Of a DNA stretch of 64,000 bases, positions 1 to 12,187 are shown piece after piece. The position numbers and the translations under genes are program-made. The stretch lies in contig WNYE01000045.1 of assembly GCA_021396245.1 (NCBI GenBank), positions 124,001 through 188,000 of the forward strand. The letters run 5' to 3'. Source of the DNA: Sporothrix humicola (lineage: Eukaryota > Ascomycota > Sordariomycetes > Ophiostomatales > Ophiostomataceae). How positions within the stretch are numbered: the stretch's first letter is position 1; the number at the start of each line of letters is the position of its first letter. Below the pieces are notes generated by a model. That model searched no databases. It worked only from the letters and a program-made list of their open reading frames with translations, and was not told the DNA's origin.

Positions 1-1593
1 TACGAGAAGGAGCTGTACGGGCTGCTGCTGCTGACGGGGCCGACACTGCTGCTGACGACAGGCACACTCGAGCTTCCATTGTACACTTGCGAGGAGTACG
101 CTGATGAGCTGACTGGGGAGCTCACGGGCTGGCTGGAGCTGTTTGTCGAGATGAAGGAGGAAGCCGTTGATGACGACGAGAAGGAAGTCACTGGGACCGA
201 CGAGGGAGCAGTCGACAGGATCAGAGATGAAGATGAAGACTGCAGTTCGCTCGACGAAGAGTTGCCATACGGAGCCGACGAGTAGGAAGACTCGGAAGAG
301 AATGACGACTGAGGGTACGACGAGGAAGACACGGGGACTGTCGACAGAGGAATGGACGACGACGGCAGGAGAGAAGACGTAAAGGAAGCAGCCGACGACG
401 ACACATTGCTGGAAGGGTACGACGACGAATGGTAAGAAGATGCAGAAGACACAGGCAAGCTGCTCGTGGACGGCTGCTGCGTCTTGGTCGTCGTCTCAAT
501 CGAAATCTCCACTGAGATGGACGTCGTTGTTGTGGTGGTCGTGGTGGTCGTTGTCTCAATGGGATACTGGCGAGTTGACGATGTCGCCACAGGGGATGCT
601 CCCGAGGACACCACTGAAGACGCCTCTGCCTTGGCAGCACAGGCCCGCTTCGAGCCGTCCAGGCCAAATACGCACTGGCATGTCGACGAGCACAAGCTGT
701 CGGCCGCGCCGTTCTTGGCTGTGCCCTCATCGCACTGCTCACCGTTTTGGTACGCGACCTCGCCGTCACCACAGCCCAACGGAGTCACGCCGCGAGCAAC
801 AATGTACGGCACACCCCGCTCACCGCCGGCAAAAGAGTGGATGCCGACAGCACCCGGTGCTGTTGCCGCATCCGCCAGCACGGCCAGCGGCACAAACCCG
901 TTGGCGCCGCCCGATGGGTAGCGAGGGATCAGCGCGTGGGCACTGCAGGACCAGTTGCTGAGGTTGCTGTCGGAGATGAGCTGCAGTTGGGCGGGCGAGT
1001 TTGCGTTTTGAAGGGGAGTGGCCACAATACGGGCGTCGTCGTAACACGACAGCCGGCCCTGGGCGACAAACGTGCCAAACGGCGAGAGAGCGTCAATGTT
1101 TGAAAACTGCTGGTCGTCATAGTAGCACGAGAGCGAAAAGTAGAGACCCGTCTTGCCGTCCTGGCCAGCCGCAAATTTGATTCCGTCGTTCATGAGCGCC
1201 ACGGCGCCCGGGCGTGTCGAAGCGTGATACGTCGTGTCGGTGCCCATGACGATAATGTTTCCTTCGACAGCGGGCGCCCATGTGTCCTTGGTGTCGCTCA
1301 GAAACTGGATCTGATCGAGGGTGCCGCAGTCGGCGTCGGGCACGACAATGGCCTTGTACTGAGCAAAGTCGGCCGTCGACATTCCGTACCATTCCGCCTT
1401 GGATGCGATGTGGACTGTGTTGTTAGGAGAGGATCAAATCCATTAAAACAGTGTGGAGGGACTCACCCGTGTAGTTGAGAGCCAGGGCCTGTTTGTACTC
1501 GGCAAAGGTCATGCCCTGGTAAAAGAGCAGATCGGCCGCATGGGCACTGCCGGCCAGGGCCGCTATGCCCGGCAGAAGGTCGGAGAGCCTCAT
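1..1593 (-). CDS. Secreted Cys-containing, Ser/Thr-rich cell-surface protein (3' end off window)
   Basis: Probably an extracellular or wall-bound protein; its biochemical role is unknown. Start ATG is at 1593-1591, giving a signal peptide ending near residue 19 (AGSAHA). A 52-bp intron (1466-1415; donor GTGAGT, branch CTAAC, acceptor CAG) splits codon 43; exon 2 then stays open to base 1, so about 513 residues are visible. Residues 43-260 form a globular ectodomain. Next comes a Cys cluster reading CGDGEVAYQNGEQCDEG, then NGAADSLCSSTCQC, which follows the DUF4215-type pattern (CGDG...E.CDDG..NGDGC...C). After it lies a Thr run, then a long Ser-rich stalk that continues off the left edge. Such stalks usually carry O-glycans and often end in a GPI signal, but that end is not visible. 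The fold assignment rests on the Cys spacing alone. Confidence 0.85.
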
Positions 1594-1621
1594 GGTTCTC
1601 CAGTTGAAGTGGTCAAATAAG

Positions 1622-1644
1622 AGTTGATTAAATTACAATCAACT
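1622..1644. promoter_or_regulatory. Perfect inverted repeat in the leader or proximal promoter of the surface-protein gene
   Basis: AGTTGATT (1622-1629) and AATCAACT (1637-1644) are perfect 8-bp arms around a 7-base AT-rich loop, 29-51 bases upstream of the ATG at 1593. It could be a dimeric factor site or a 5'-leader hairpin. The symmetry is seen; the function is inferred. Confidence 0.4.
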
Positions 1645-3331
1645 TGAAAGGGGCCAATAAAATAAATGGGAACGGACTTAAGCCATGAAGCTAAAATAGA
1701 AGACAATAGGGGTAAGTAAACAGAGAATAAACGAGAGAACTAAAAGCGAAGGACGCAACGAGAGACTTGAAAGACGTTTCCCAGGATGGAAAGAAGAAGG
1801 AAAGAGAAAATGTAAGAGAAAGAGTGCCAAGAAAAGGGAGATATAAATGATAATAAATAAGGGTATAAGGGGGAGGGGGAATTGACGGAACTTTCACGTC
1901 GAGGAGTTGTCGAGAGGGTGGGCTACAGACGAAAGAGAGAGAAAGCAGAACAAATCGGGAGAAAGGAAAAGAGAAGAGGCAACGCGGGACCATATATACG
2001 GCCGGTATAAAATGGCCGGCACTGGGAAGCTGGGGAAGGACATCGGTGCTCAGGATCACAGACTGCAGGGTGAGAAGATTAACGTGACGGAGAGAAATGA
2101 TGGGGAAGACAACAGACACCAGACACCACACAACATGGCACAACTCTGTCCCAGACCGGGGATTCGCAAAAGTACAGGAAGACTTTGGGAAAGCCACGTA
2201 AAACGGGGGAGAGAAAAAGAGAAGAATAAACTCAAACTTGGACCAGGGGCAAAAATAATTACAGGGAACAGGAAGAGACACAGTTTCTTACTCTGTATGA
2301 GATACTCTTTTGGGGTCCATGAACCGAGTAAGGAGGTGTGGAATCTCTACTGGCTAGACATAGTGGAGAACTGGAAGCAGAGTGAGGGTGGAAGGAAGAA
2401 ACTGTGAACAGAAAGGAAGTCTTGATTCTGTTGAAGAGACAGTCTCAGACCTGAGTGGATGTGTGGCGGAGAAAGATGAAGAACATATATTCAATAAACC
2501 AAATCGTGGATCGAGACTGCAACATTGGATCCAGGGAAAATCAAAAGAATGTTCTCATGATGAAACTTTTGCCCTGTTTTCAATCCTCAATAATTGGCAC
2601 ATGTATGGTATTCTTGATTGTCTTCATCGTCACCAACATCTACTGTATTTTGTGGCTTTTGGTGGCGGCATCACGCAAAGTGCGTAATCTGAAGAAACAA
2701 TAATTTAGAGAGTGAGAGAAAAAAAAGTGTGACAGAAAACCACCGAGTACTTTATCCACTACCTATTTTTGGCGTTCTGGCGTTCTTTTCACATCGTACA
2801 ACGTACAAACGTCAAGCCATCAAAATGTACACTCGGGAACCACGCGAAAACACCTCGTTTTCGATAGACAAGACTACAGGGTTTGAATCGATAAGGGCAG
2901 GGTCAAATGCAGGGGCAAGGGTTCGAAGGTAAAAAGGTTAACTGCAGGAACACAGAATACAAGCTCAAAAAGACAAAAACAACACAGACAGTGGCTTTTG
3001 ACAAGCGATGTCGATTCTCGAAACAGAATTTGCTAGGAAAGAACAGAAACAAGGCTCTTTGTCGTCCCTTGATGACTGATTATTTATGTAAGTACCGTTT
3101 GTGTTCTTCATAGTACATGTCGTCTATTATTCCTCTTTCTACGCCTGGTACAGATGCATCCATCCCAAAAGGGAACTGCCGCAGCCGTTCCTGCAGATCA
3201 TCTCTCGCCTACCCGTATGCCCAGCCGGCAGTCTAGGCCACCCACCCTTCTCTTTCCACCATTCACACCCACACACCATAACGCAACATACCAAGTGGGT
3301 ACCCAACGCCGGGGATGCATGTCACTTACGG

Positions 3332-3365
3332 GAGTACGGAGTACGGGTACAAGTACGAAGTACAA
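3332..3365. repeat. Cluster of GTAC cores including TACGGAGTAC
   Basis: Five GTAC cores lie in about 30 bases, spaced 5-7 bases apart, within alternating GAGTAC, GGGTAC and AAGTAC units. The dispersed palindrome TACGGAGTAC is at 3335-3344. A related cluster is at 26112-26137. Confidence 0.6.
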
Positions 3366-3403
3366 CGTCCACAGATGGGACCTCACTTCCAATTGCACCT
3401 ATC

Positions 3404-3420
3404 CTATCCTCTGAGGATAG
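3404..3420. repeat. 17-bp palindrome
   Basis: CTATCCTC and GAGGATAG are perfect 8-bp arms separated by one T. It lies inside the long intergenic region with no gene nearby. Confidence 0.5.
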
Positions 3421-6400
3421 CCTCTATTGGCAGAGACATGGCCGGATACGGCTCCGTAGGGCACCTCGCAAGGTACATCGCAAGGTACCTCGCGATGCAG
3501 TGTGATACATACCACAAAGGCAGGTATCTTTCCATGCCTTGGAGGAAGGACTGTCCCAATGTGGCACCAACTGGACCCACGCAACCCAAAAGGACTCATG
3601 GTAGAGGAGGTACCCAATGCCGTGTCTTTCAAACTCTGAGGCTATTTATCAATTTAATTATATTTATTTATATACTTCCCGATCAGAGGAAACAGTTCAT
3701 ATTGCGTAATGCCCATGTGGCTTGCCGTCCCATAGAAAGACGCGAGATTGCGTGTGAAAAATGTGGCGGCCATGATATTCATAGCCAAGAAGATGGATAC
3801 TAGTCAGCTATCTGTACAGAGTATGAGCCTGAGGCTTGAATTTCAGGAGCACACCACTGAGACAAGAAAGCCCACGATGATGCACCACTGCCCACCAAGA
3901 GACGAAGGCCGAGGCCTAACCTCCTGCTTCTGATCCTCCGATCCTGGGCCCGTCGATTGACACCTGCAGCTGCCATCTCTTCTCCCCTCGTAGTGTACAG
4001 CATGTGAAGGCTGCAAGATGCACGCTGCAGGTTCGCACCGATGCAGGTTCGTCACGAAGGTGCTGGCAGGCAGGTTGTCAATACGAAGTACTTTTGGAGA
4101 CATTTTCTGCAGTGGATGTCGCACTAGGCGGACCTTGTCTTTGTTCCTGTCTTAGGTGATGGGTGAAGATGTGGTTTTGTGCAACCTTCCCAATAAGGGA
4201 ACATGGGCCTGGGATTATTGGCGGATGGTGGATGGGCATATCCTGTTGACAACATTCTCTTCACAGAAAGAGAGGCATGGCTCTGCCGAGCACGAAAGTT
4301 GCACAAACTCGCAAGACAAGAAGTGGCAAGACATGTTGTACATAAAAGACACAATAGCGAGAAGGACCGTGCAGATTGTCTGTTCAGAAAGACAAATGGA
4401 CATGGACCAAAGACAAAATGACGCTGTCGATCATGTCCAAACGCAGGTACCGTCCAATCGCCGCCTTTTGCCTCGATGTTTTCCCTCCTCCCCCAACTTT
4501 CTGTCACTTTTCTCATTTTTCTCCTTTTCACCGTTGACTTGTTTACTTTCTCTATTTTGCTCTCTCCTCCGACATTTTCTTTTACTCACTACGGTCTCTC
4601 CATTTACTGCGCCCCGATGCGGTCTTGACAAGTAGTGGGACGGCCACAGAAATGTCGCAGTCGCTCACCGCCACAAGGAAACCTACGTAAACACGCAAAA
4701 ACAACAAGAGATGACGAGGCGGCCAGAGACTCTTTTCGTGTTTGTGTACTCGTGACCGAAACAGAGACAGAGGTGAGGATGAGAAGAGACAAGTGTGCAC
4801 GCCGAAAGGACTTGGTTGAGGAGAACGAGGCGAGACAAGAGTGAGTGATGACTGTCTATTTTTGAGAAATACTTCTCCATAAAGACTTTAAAAAAAGAGA
4901 AACGGTCGCCGAGCTCGGTTGAAATGGCCCGACCAGAGACCAAAAACCAGGCTTGACTCCAATACCAAAACATCGTCAACAAAAACAACAGCAGTACAAA
5001 AGTACCTGTTTGTGAGACCAGGACCGGTTCGCGTGTCCTGTTTTCTCTTGTGTCACTGCTGTTTAGTCATGTTTTGTGTCACACCAAAAAAAAGAAGCAA
5101 AAGAGAGAGAAAGCAAGATGAAGCAAGAATGGCCATGGGGGGAGACCACCAAAAGAATGGGCAGTTATTCTTTACTATCTTGATAGCGCGGCTGTTATTC
5201 ACTCACTTGCCTTGTTTTCAGAAATTATGTGCCACACAAGAACGCGTGTGGACGAGAAAAGGATGATGCGGATGCAACCAGAAAACATCACCAGTTTCGA
5301 TGCCCACTTGCACCCAATGTGAAATGGGGTAAGAATGGGCGAGGGCAAGCAACGTAGGAGGCAGGGTAATGACGGCGATACGACAGGCTAAGAAAGGCAA
5401 GGCCTAAATTGTGGGCCCGTCCTGGTGTTAGAACGAGAACGCCGAAAAAGGATGAGAAAGATACCGAGCTGAATCCGCAAAATGCAACGAATAAACGGCT
5501 GACCTCGAACATACAAAAGACTTGGAAAGTCTGCCGCTGCCCTCGTCACAAGAAAATAGAACCTTTTTGTTTGGCGCTTCGAAAAAGCAAAATAACCGAA
5601 AACGAGGGAAAGAAATAAAATGAAAGCAAAGTTGTAAGAAAATCGACAGGGCCGACGGGATTGAAGGTGTTTACTGAACAACAAATGCAGATGGTCCCGC
5701 TATTTGCAGCTCCTTGATTTGCTGGATGGGTTTTGACAAGCATAACGGGGTTTGCTTCTTGGGAATTGGAGGGAACCTGGGGCCATGTCAAAGTCCTTCT
5801 GGGTTGGTGATGATGTATGCATTTTGGCAGCGAGAGCTTTGGTATTCTTGAGTAATATTTTTCCTCGTGAATTGAGAAACTACTTTGAATTCTATGTTTA
5901 TTTTTTGTGGACTTTGAGGCCTTAGACTTTGAGTTCCGGTTCGTTATTCATACCATTGATTGATGTTCGCAATAAATAACTTCGCGCTCGCCGTTTTTGA
6001 ATTCGCTTCTTCGCCATTTCGCGTTTAAAGCAAGAATCCACGTTAAAGTACTCTTCTGTATGCAGACTATATAATCATTGACTTACCCAATGCTCAGCCT
6101 CTTGGATTTCTATCGTCTCCAACGAGACAAACTTTGAAATCAACAGCAGGAAGTACTGTGTCCTTAGTGTAGTGTCTTTAGTTAATATTGCTGCCAACCT
6201 GTTACTGGACGGGCGTGGCCGAAATGCCCCACTTATTGCCGTTATGGATTTGAACATCCCCGAACCAGAACACGGCAAACTCCAACGCGTATCCCAAACG
6301 CCAGAAGCTAGCAAAAAAGGGCTGACCCGGCGTTTGAGCAGATGCATAAGTGGCTTGCATCAAGCACGTTGGGGATGCCATTTCGCATGCGAATAGCAAC

Positions 6401-7175
6401 AAAGATAAAGAATTAAAAGCCCACGTTCGGAAATATTGAGAGGAAATGGAGCTTGCCGGCTTCATCGAGATCTCGATGACGTTCGAGGTGTGCTGTGCTG
6501 TGTCGTGATGAGTTGGATTCGGGATGAAATTATCGAACGACGGCCGTGCCAGAAAGGATTGCACATGATGCGATCCCGTCGTGTTCATTTCCTAGTTGCA
6601 TCAGACGATGTTATGTCAAGAATGTGGTTCGCAGTGTTCATGTCAACCCGAAAATAATCCATCTGCAACGGCACGGTGATGATATATTGAAGGCAGAATT
6701 GTCGCGGTGTCGCGGAATTTTAAAAGGAAACCCTCTCCGTGTTGACATCATCAGCCACAGTTTGAGTGGCAGTTCTGTCCATTGAGCTTTTCCTAGATCC
6801 CCACACAAGCAGACACCGGCATTCCCCGCGTCGATCCGGGCGGCCAATACCGGAAGTGCCACAAAACCAGGTGCAATTGCCAGGCTGACAACTTGGCAAT
6901 AGACAGTCAATTGGATGAAAATACAAATGCATCTTTGGGCGAGAATGAGAAAACGCAAATAGCTATGTCAAGAAAGAGAAGCGGACTTATCTAAGCCAAC
7001 AGCATTATGCAAAGGTGACTAAATGCTGGGGAGACTGGGAAGCTGATTACGATATGTCAATTGGGGAGCTTCTTATCTGCCACACGATGTAAGCGTTTTG
7101 TAATTGTCAGGAATGACAAAAGCAGTTGAAAGCAGTTAGATAGCGCCAAGCAGCCAAACACCGCGCCTCGCCCGT

Positions 7176-7220
7176 AAAGGCAAACACCAAACGCCTTTCA
7201 ACATAACACCAAACGCCTTA
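7176..7220. repeat. 15-bp direct repeat nested in hairpins
   Basis: AACACCAAACGCCTT occurs at 7182-7196 and again at 7205-7219. The first copy sits between AAAGGC and GCCTTT, which can pair. An outer CCGTAAAGGC and GCCTTACGG pair nearly perfectly around both copies. No coding signal. Confidence 0.45.
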
Positions 7221-9436
7221 CGGCAGAAGACGAAAAGCTTCACAACGGGGCTCAAAAAATAAATAAACAGAGCGGCGCCCAAGCCTTGGCTTCGGGACGG
7301 GAGGTGATCAATGATCAATTATCGAGATGTCAGACAAGAGGCAAAGTTCACAACCTCGTCGATTTCAACTACAACGAACCCAACCAAACATAATCTTACT
7401 CGTTCACTACCATTCGGCCCTCAGCCTCGGGGCGCGAGCTGCCCTGAGAAATACTCCGTCTGAGGGGCAATTAACGACATGGTGGGGCAAACCCGCAACG
7501 GTCAACTTCCCGTTACAGCGTTTCCCGTTTCCAGCACTGCCGGTGTAAGTGAGAATTGTGAGCGTGAATTGGACGGAATGAGGTCATTTTTAATGGAACT
7601 TACCGACGAAGACAGGCAGAAGGGCAAAAAGGGCACATTGCAGCCTGTCAGTGGCCAAACATCTTGAGGTACGTTCAAAACCGACAAACTCTGAAAATAA
7701 AAGGTTCCCATTTGAATACAGCACAAAAACAGATCCTACAAAAAGCCACAGACGCGGGTCAAAACCCGACAACACAACCTGGCGGCGCAACGACAATTCG
7801 TAGCAATGGTTCCTTCTGGAAGCCGTCAGTTTGTGCCACTCTCAGCATTGGGACCCAGGATCCTGACAAGACCTTAGGATCTTGGCATCCCACATCACCG
7901 GGCACGATGCGTTCTTTTTCAACTTGCCCCTTTTCTTACACCCTCGACCTAAACTTTAAATTCTTTCACGGGCGTGCATTGCACACGACAATGTGGCGTA
8001 TGGGATTTGCTTAGCTGAGATAGGGATTTGCTTTTTTCCCACTGCATTTGTTGTCTGTATGCTCTTTTTTGGCCACGCCTTCTACCTGCTTCTCTGCTTC
8101 CACACCCACAATACAACACACCACACCATCTTCTCCGTACCCCATCTGACTTACATGATTTATGTATTTTTATTTTGAATTCTTTTAATTCTTTCCTTTT
8201 GCCATCCATACTCCGTTCCTTCTACGTATACGCGGGATCCACAAGGCTGGGTACGACTTCCCTTGTTTCTTCTTTGGGATGTCTATACGGAATTCGGCGG
8301 ATCGTAGAGGAGAGCATGGCTTGTTTTTTGCGTCTTGAACGTGAGAATAAACGAGTTGCCATCCAGTCCAGCGTATGGAAAGCACGAGAGCCTGCTAGTT
8401 TCTTCTTTATTTTTTTGTGCATTGTCGTCGTACTCGTATTTTTATTTCAATTATTTTATCGTTAAGTGTTAGCTGTTTTCGTGAAAACGGAAACTCTCTG
8501 CAATGACACAATTTCAAATATTCGCGTAGCCTTAGACTCGGAAGGACTTACTTCCTCTGTTCAAACTTATTTTGCCCTGTTGCCTACCTACTTCTCGCCT
8601 TCCAACTTGCCGCCTTTATGTTTCCAAGTTAGGACCATCGTAACAAAAAGAATCATTCGCGGCAAATATCAAACCAACATCGTGATATCAATATCACAAC
8701 TTCATCAACCAACGCCTCCTCTCAACGCATCCCAAAAGCGTGATGTCTAGAAACATCGACGTACATAAATATATTTGGAATAGCAAGCTTCATGATTTAC
8801 TAAATTTTCAGCCTAACCTTCCCTCTGTCTTCTTTTTTCTTTCTTTCTTCTTTCTAATTGTTTTGTAATTTTTTTCCTGCCTCCCGCCCAACCGACGCCC
8901 ACTAGCCTTGCCGCTCCAATCCATAAAGATATGTCGTGACTGAACGGAGACCAATAGCCCCGACACCGACACCCCCTCCCCCTCTCTTTCCTCTTTTGAT
9001 TTTCTTACTTTCTTTTATTTTCCTCGTGCCCCTCGCTTACAGTCTGCTCATATCATCACGCATGATGGATCCTCTTGGCTCTTGGTAGTCGACCCGACAG
9101 GAGCGCCATCTCTTTTTTTTTTCCGCCGCTTCTCCTCGTTCTTTGTCACCGGGGCTTTGGTTTTGCCTGCCCGTCTACTCGTCCAAAGTTGTCCGTCCCT
9201 GTCGCCTTATCCATATTTACTTCTTTTTTCTTTTGTCCTTTCTCCCAAAAAAAACTCAAATACCACCCCGCGGGGGCTAAAACGGGAAAGCGAGTTGCCA
9301 AAAACAGACGCCAAAAGAGGCATCAAGATAATCTGATATTGGTTTTTCTTGTCTCTTTTCCATCTTCACTTCGGATCCGCACCTCACATTTCGATCTTGC
9401 TTATTGAACCCGATCGACGGAGACAGAAAGACAAAG

Positions 9437-9464
9437 AGCAAAAGCAAAAGCAAAAGCAAAAAAA
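9437..9464. repeat. (AAAAGC)n microsatellite
   Basis: About four hexamer units of AAAAGC run into a poly-A stretch, about 460 bases upstream of the questin-oxidase-like start codon. Confidence 0.6.
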
Positions 9465-9923
9465 GGCTTCTCACTAGCTATCTGTTGAGTTTTTTTATGG
9501 ACACTAGTTGACGATATCCCTGCCCACAGAATGTGATCAATGATACATCCAGATAAAAAGGGGGTGCTGTCTTCTTTCCACTGTCGTCGTTTCCGTTATG
9601 GCCAGTGATGCCTTAACCATCTTGTGTTGCATCCTTCCCATACGGTTAATATCAGATCCTGCCATCAACATCGCCACTATTGGATGTTGATGTTCCTTCC
9701 CACTACGATATCTCCCAACCACAAGCCTTGTTACATGTCACACACTTGATAACCCTTTACCCTATCTTTTGTACCTGTCCTACCCATTCACCTGATACCT
9801 TTACACGATCACCGCATACCACACATTGCACACGACTTACACATAGCTTTGTCACACCGTCACATCGACACACTACCAAAAAATACAAACCACCCAGACA
9901 CACACATACACCAAAACCTCGTC

Positions 9924-11806
9924 ATGGTCGCCGACCAGTTCGGCCAGCTGGACCAGCTGATGTTCCTGGAAGCAACAGCTGCTGCGGCTGCTCTACAGCA
10001 CGGCACGTTCATGATGCTGATCACCAAAAACGACATGCTCTACTCGGGCATGATGGAAGAGGATGACACTGGCGAGGCTGCACCCAACCTGATCGCCTTC
10101 CACCTGGCAACAATCCGCGAGCTGACCGGCTCGGACGTGCAGATGGAGGCTGCATACCGGCTGCACAGCAGCCAGCAGTCAACACTACGACCATTGATGG
10201 AGACGGAGACGCCGATGGAGGCGCACTTTGGGCAGAAAGAGTAAGTTGATGCGAGATGCTTTGCCCAGCATGCACTGTTACCTCTCCCTTTCCTTCTCTT
10301 TTATTTTTTTTATTTTTTTATATATATTTTATATTTTTTCCTCTTGCACCTTTTATCCACTTTCATTATTTGTCAAACATATTTGTGTTACACCCTTTTT
10401 CTGTTCCTGCATATGCCACTTTCCCAGTTTCCTTTCCCTTTTGTTTTGGTTCTTTTTCTTTTGGTTTGTCACTCCAATTTTGTCATTGATATTTTTGTTT
10501 TCTTTATTCTTTGTCAGGAAGTTTGTCATTTGCTTGTCAAGTTGTCAACTGTCGGTCGCTTGTTAGTGGTCGGCTTTTACCCTTTTTGTCATTGTCGGTG
10601 TTGTCAGCTTAATGTCATCACGTCAAGCTTTGGCGCATTTCCCCTCCATTGCCCCATTTTGTCAGCGTTTGTCAGACGTCAAATTCAGCCTTAGCCCCAG
10701 ATTCGTGTTTACTAACACAACCCTCTTTCACTTCTCTCTTCAGTCGCATCAACGAATTCCGCACATACTATGCGCGACGACTCGTCAATCCAAGCTCGCC
10801 ATTGCGCGACAACCTGATTACAGAGCTATTCCAAGGCGGTGCAAAACCGCTGTGGATGGGCCTATTTTCCTGCTATGGATTGCCGCTCGTTCATTTGAGC
10901 GACTCCCTCGAAGTGAAAGCGGCAACGTACGCCAAACAAGCATTGGCCCTCGCCGCCAGCAATCTGGACGATGGGCTCTGCGGATTGTTTGCCGCAATTG
11001 CCACCGAGTCGCGACGACGATCCTCGCTGTTTGGAAGTTCTCCTTCACAGAGCCAGAGCGATGTGAGCGGCCGCCGCCCGCCACTTCCTCTGTGGACACG
11101 CGACCCGCTGTCCATCTTGCGAGATTTGAGCCGCGACGGTCGTCTGTCCGGACTGCCCCTCGTCTTGCCAGGATACACCGGCCATGCCGTCGCCGGCCGG
11201 CCATGGCCTAGCCAATCGATCATTGGCCAGGTTGTTTTGGAAAGTGTCTGGCAATGGGATTTGAGTGAAAAAATAAACCCACTGGACGCGCTCGAAGAGC
11301 TGGGCCGTGTAACGACGGTCGGTCTTGCTTGTGGCACGCATAAGCCTGGGGCGACGCCAGAGTTTGACTTCTTTCTGTGCTTCCTGCCCACCCTCGTTTA
11401 TTCGCTCCGAGTCTTTCTGGCCGCCGTCCGCCAGCAGTACCCGGCCGTCAGCGAGATCTCGCTTGTGCTGGTGCGCTGTTTGTGGGCGCAGATTATTCTT
11501 GTGTACATTCTGCAGCTGAGGCCAAAGATTTCGACGCACGACACGCCGCCCGGCGAGTTGAACGAGACCGAGGACACCAACTACCTGTTCCGCGCATTCT
11601 ACAACGACCCGACCCTGGCCGAGCCGCGGCACCAGGACGCCTTTTACTTGCGGGCGCTGCGGACGTTCTCCATGCTGGCGGCGTGCGAGCGGGATCCGGT
11701 GTGGCAGGCACGGATCAATGCAGCTGCCGTAAAACTGCAAGCCAACTGGCAACGGTGGCTGGGCCTTGGTCCGGGTGAGCCGGCGACACTGGACATCCGA
11801 CTGTAG
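9924..11806 (+). CDS. Questin-oxidase-like protein (DUF4243 / AflY family)
   Basis: Members of this family act in fungal aromatic polyketide pathways as Baeyer-Villiger-type oxygenases (questin oxidase, AflY-like proteins); no substrate can be deduced here. Exon 1 is 9924-10240 and exon 2 is 10744-11806 (459 residues, usual for the family). The donor is GTAAGT, the acceptor CTTCAG, and the phase (2/1) is restored exactly, creating one Asp codon. The recognisable core is in exon 2: ELFQGGAKPLWMGLFSCYG, then GLPLVHLSDSLEV and QALALAASNLDDG, matching the family's conserved PLIHLGYA...EALALAA segment. The match is diverged: the usual Gly-Tyr after HL is Ser-Asp. Its 503-bp intron is far longer than others in the window. 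No polyketide synthase is nearby, so cluster membership is unsupported. It converges on the K+ transporter gene. Confidence 0.82.
10241..10743 (+). other. Long intron saturated with TGTCA
   Basis: This 503-bp intron has donor GTAAGT and acceptor CTCTTCAG. It is T-rich, and between 10371 and 10674 I count twelve TGTCA motifs on the sense strand (starts 10371, 10467, 10481, 10512, 10524, 10535, 10543, 10587, 10602, 10613, 10660, 10670) and saw no TGACA. The other introns in the window are 52-72 bp and show no such pattern. Confidence 0.75.
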
Positions 11807-12187
11807 GGCAGTCAGTTTGATTGATTTTTGTATGAGCATTGCGCGGAGTTGGAGAGGGAATAGGTATAGATTCGGGGGAAATGGGTGATACCAGCCGGGC
11901 TCGGCCGTCTGCAATAATTTTGCTATTTGATCTCTACTCTCATATATAGTGTTTCACATCATATTTACTGAGTTATTTTCCATTTAATAGACAAATCAAA
12001 TCAAAACCTTCCAGATGCCATTAACATTGCAGGAACACGGGTAGTATTTTCTTGCCTGGGCACTGAGTCTATCTATCTACGAATCTACGGGTAGTCTCAG
12101 TACAGTTGGACTCCCTATTCCTGCCTTTTGTTATTTTTGTGTGTTTCTTATTTCTGTGTCTCTCTCCTCCTCGCCTCTCTCCTCCTG
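11807..12187. other. Intergenic, 381 bp, between convergent 3' ends
   Basis: Shared 3' flank of the questin-oxidase-like and HAK genes. It is AT-rich around 11920-12005, fitting 3' processing signals for both strands. No gene or notable repeat seen. Confidence 0.6.

Larger units (their letters stand above)
1594..9923. other. Intergenic region, 8.3 kb, no supported gene
   Basis: No open frame here shows a domain, coding-type codon bias or a convincing splice structure. It holds a GTAC-rich cluster (3332-3365), a 17-bp palindrome (3404-3420), a 12-bp direct repeat (3465-3488), a direct repeat plus hairpin (7176-7220), long CT-rich stretches (about 8830-9260) and an AAAAGC microsatellite (about 9437-9464). 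A 75-codon frame (2476-2703) ending in a hydrophobic segment and basic tail is the only coding candidate, and it is weak. Confidence 0.6.

Noticed and set aside
6075..6958. Minus-strand frames with hydrophobic stretches (FFASFWRLGYALEFAVFWFG and AIAPGFVALPVLAARI)
   Set aside because: They faintly recall GPR1/FUN34 acetate transporters, but order, spacing and splice sites do not support a gene or a clear relic. A translated search would decide.
11045..11914. 289-codon minus-strand frame opposite the questin-oxidase-like gene
   Set aside because: No domain; the spliced plus-strand gene explains the coding bias.
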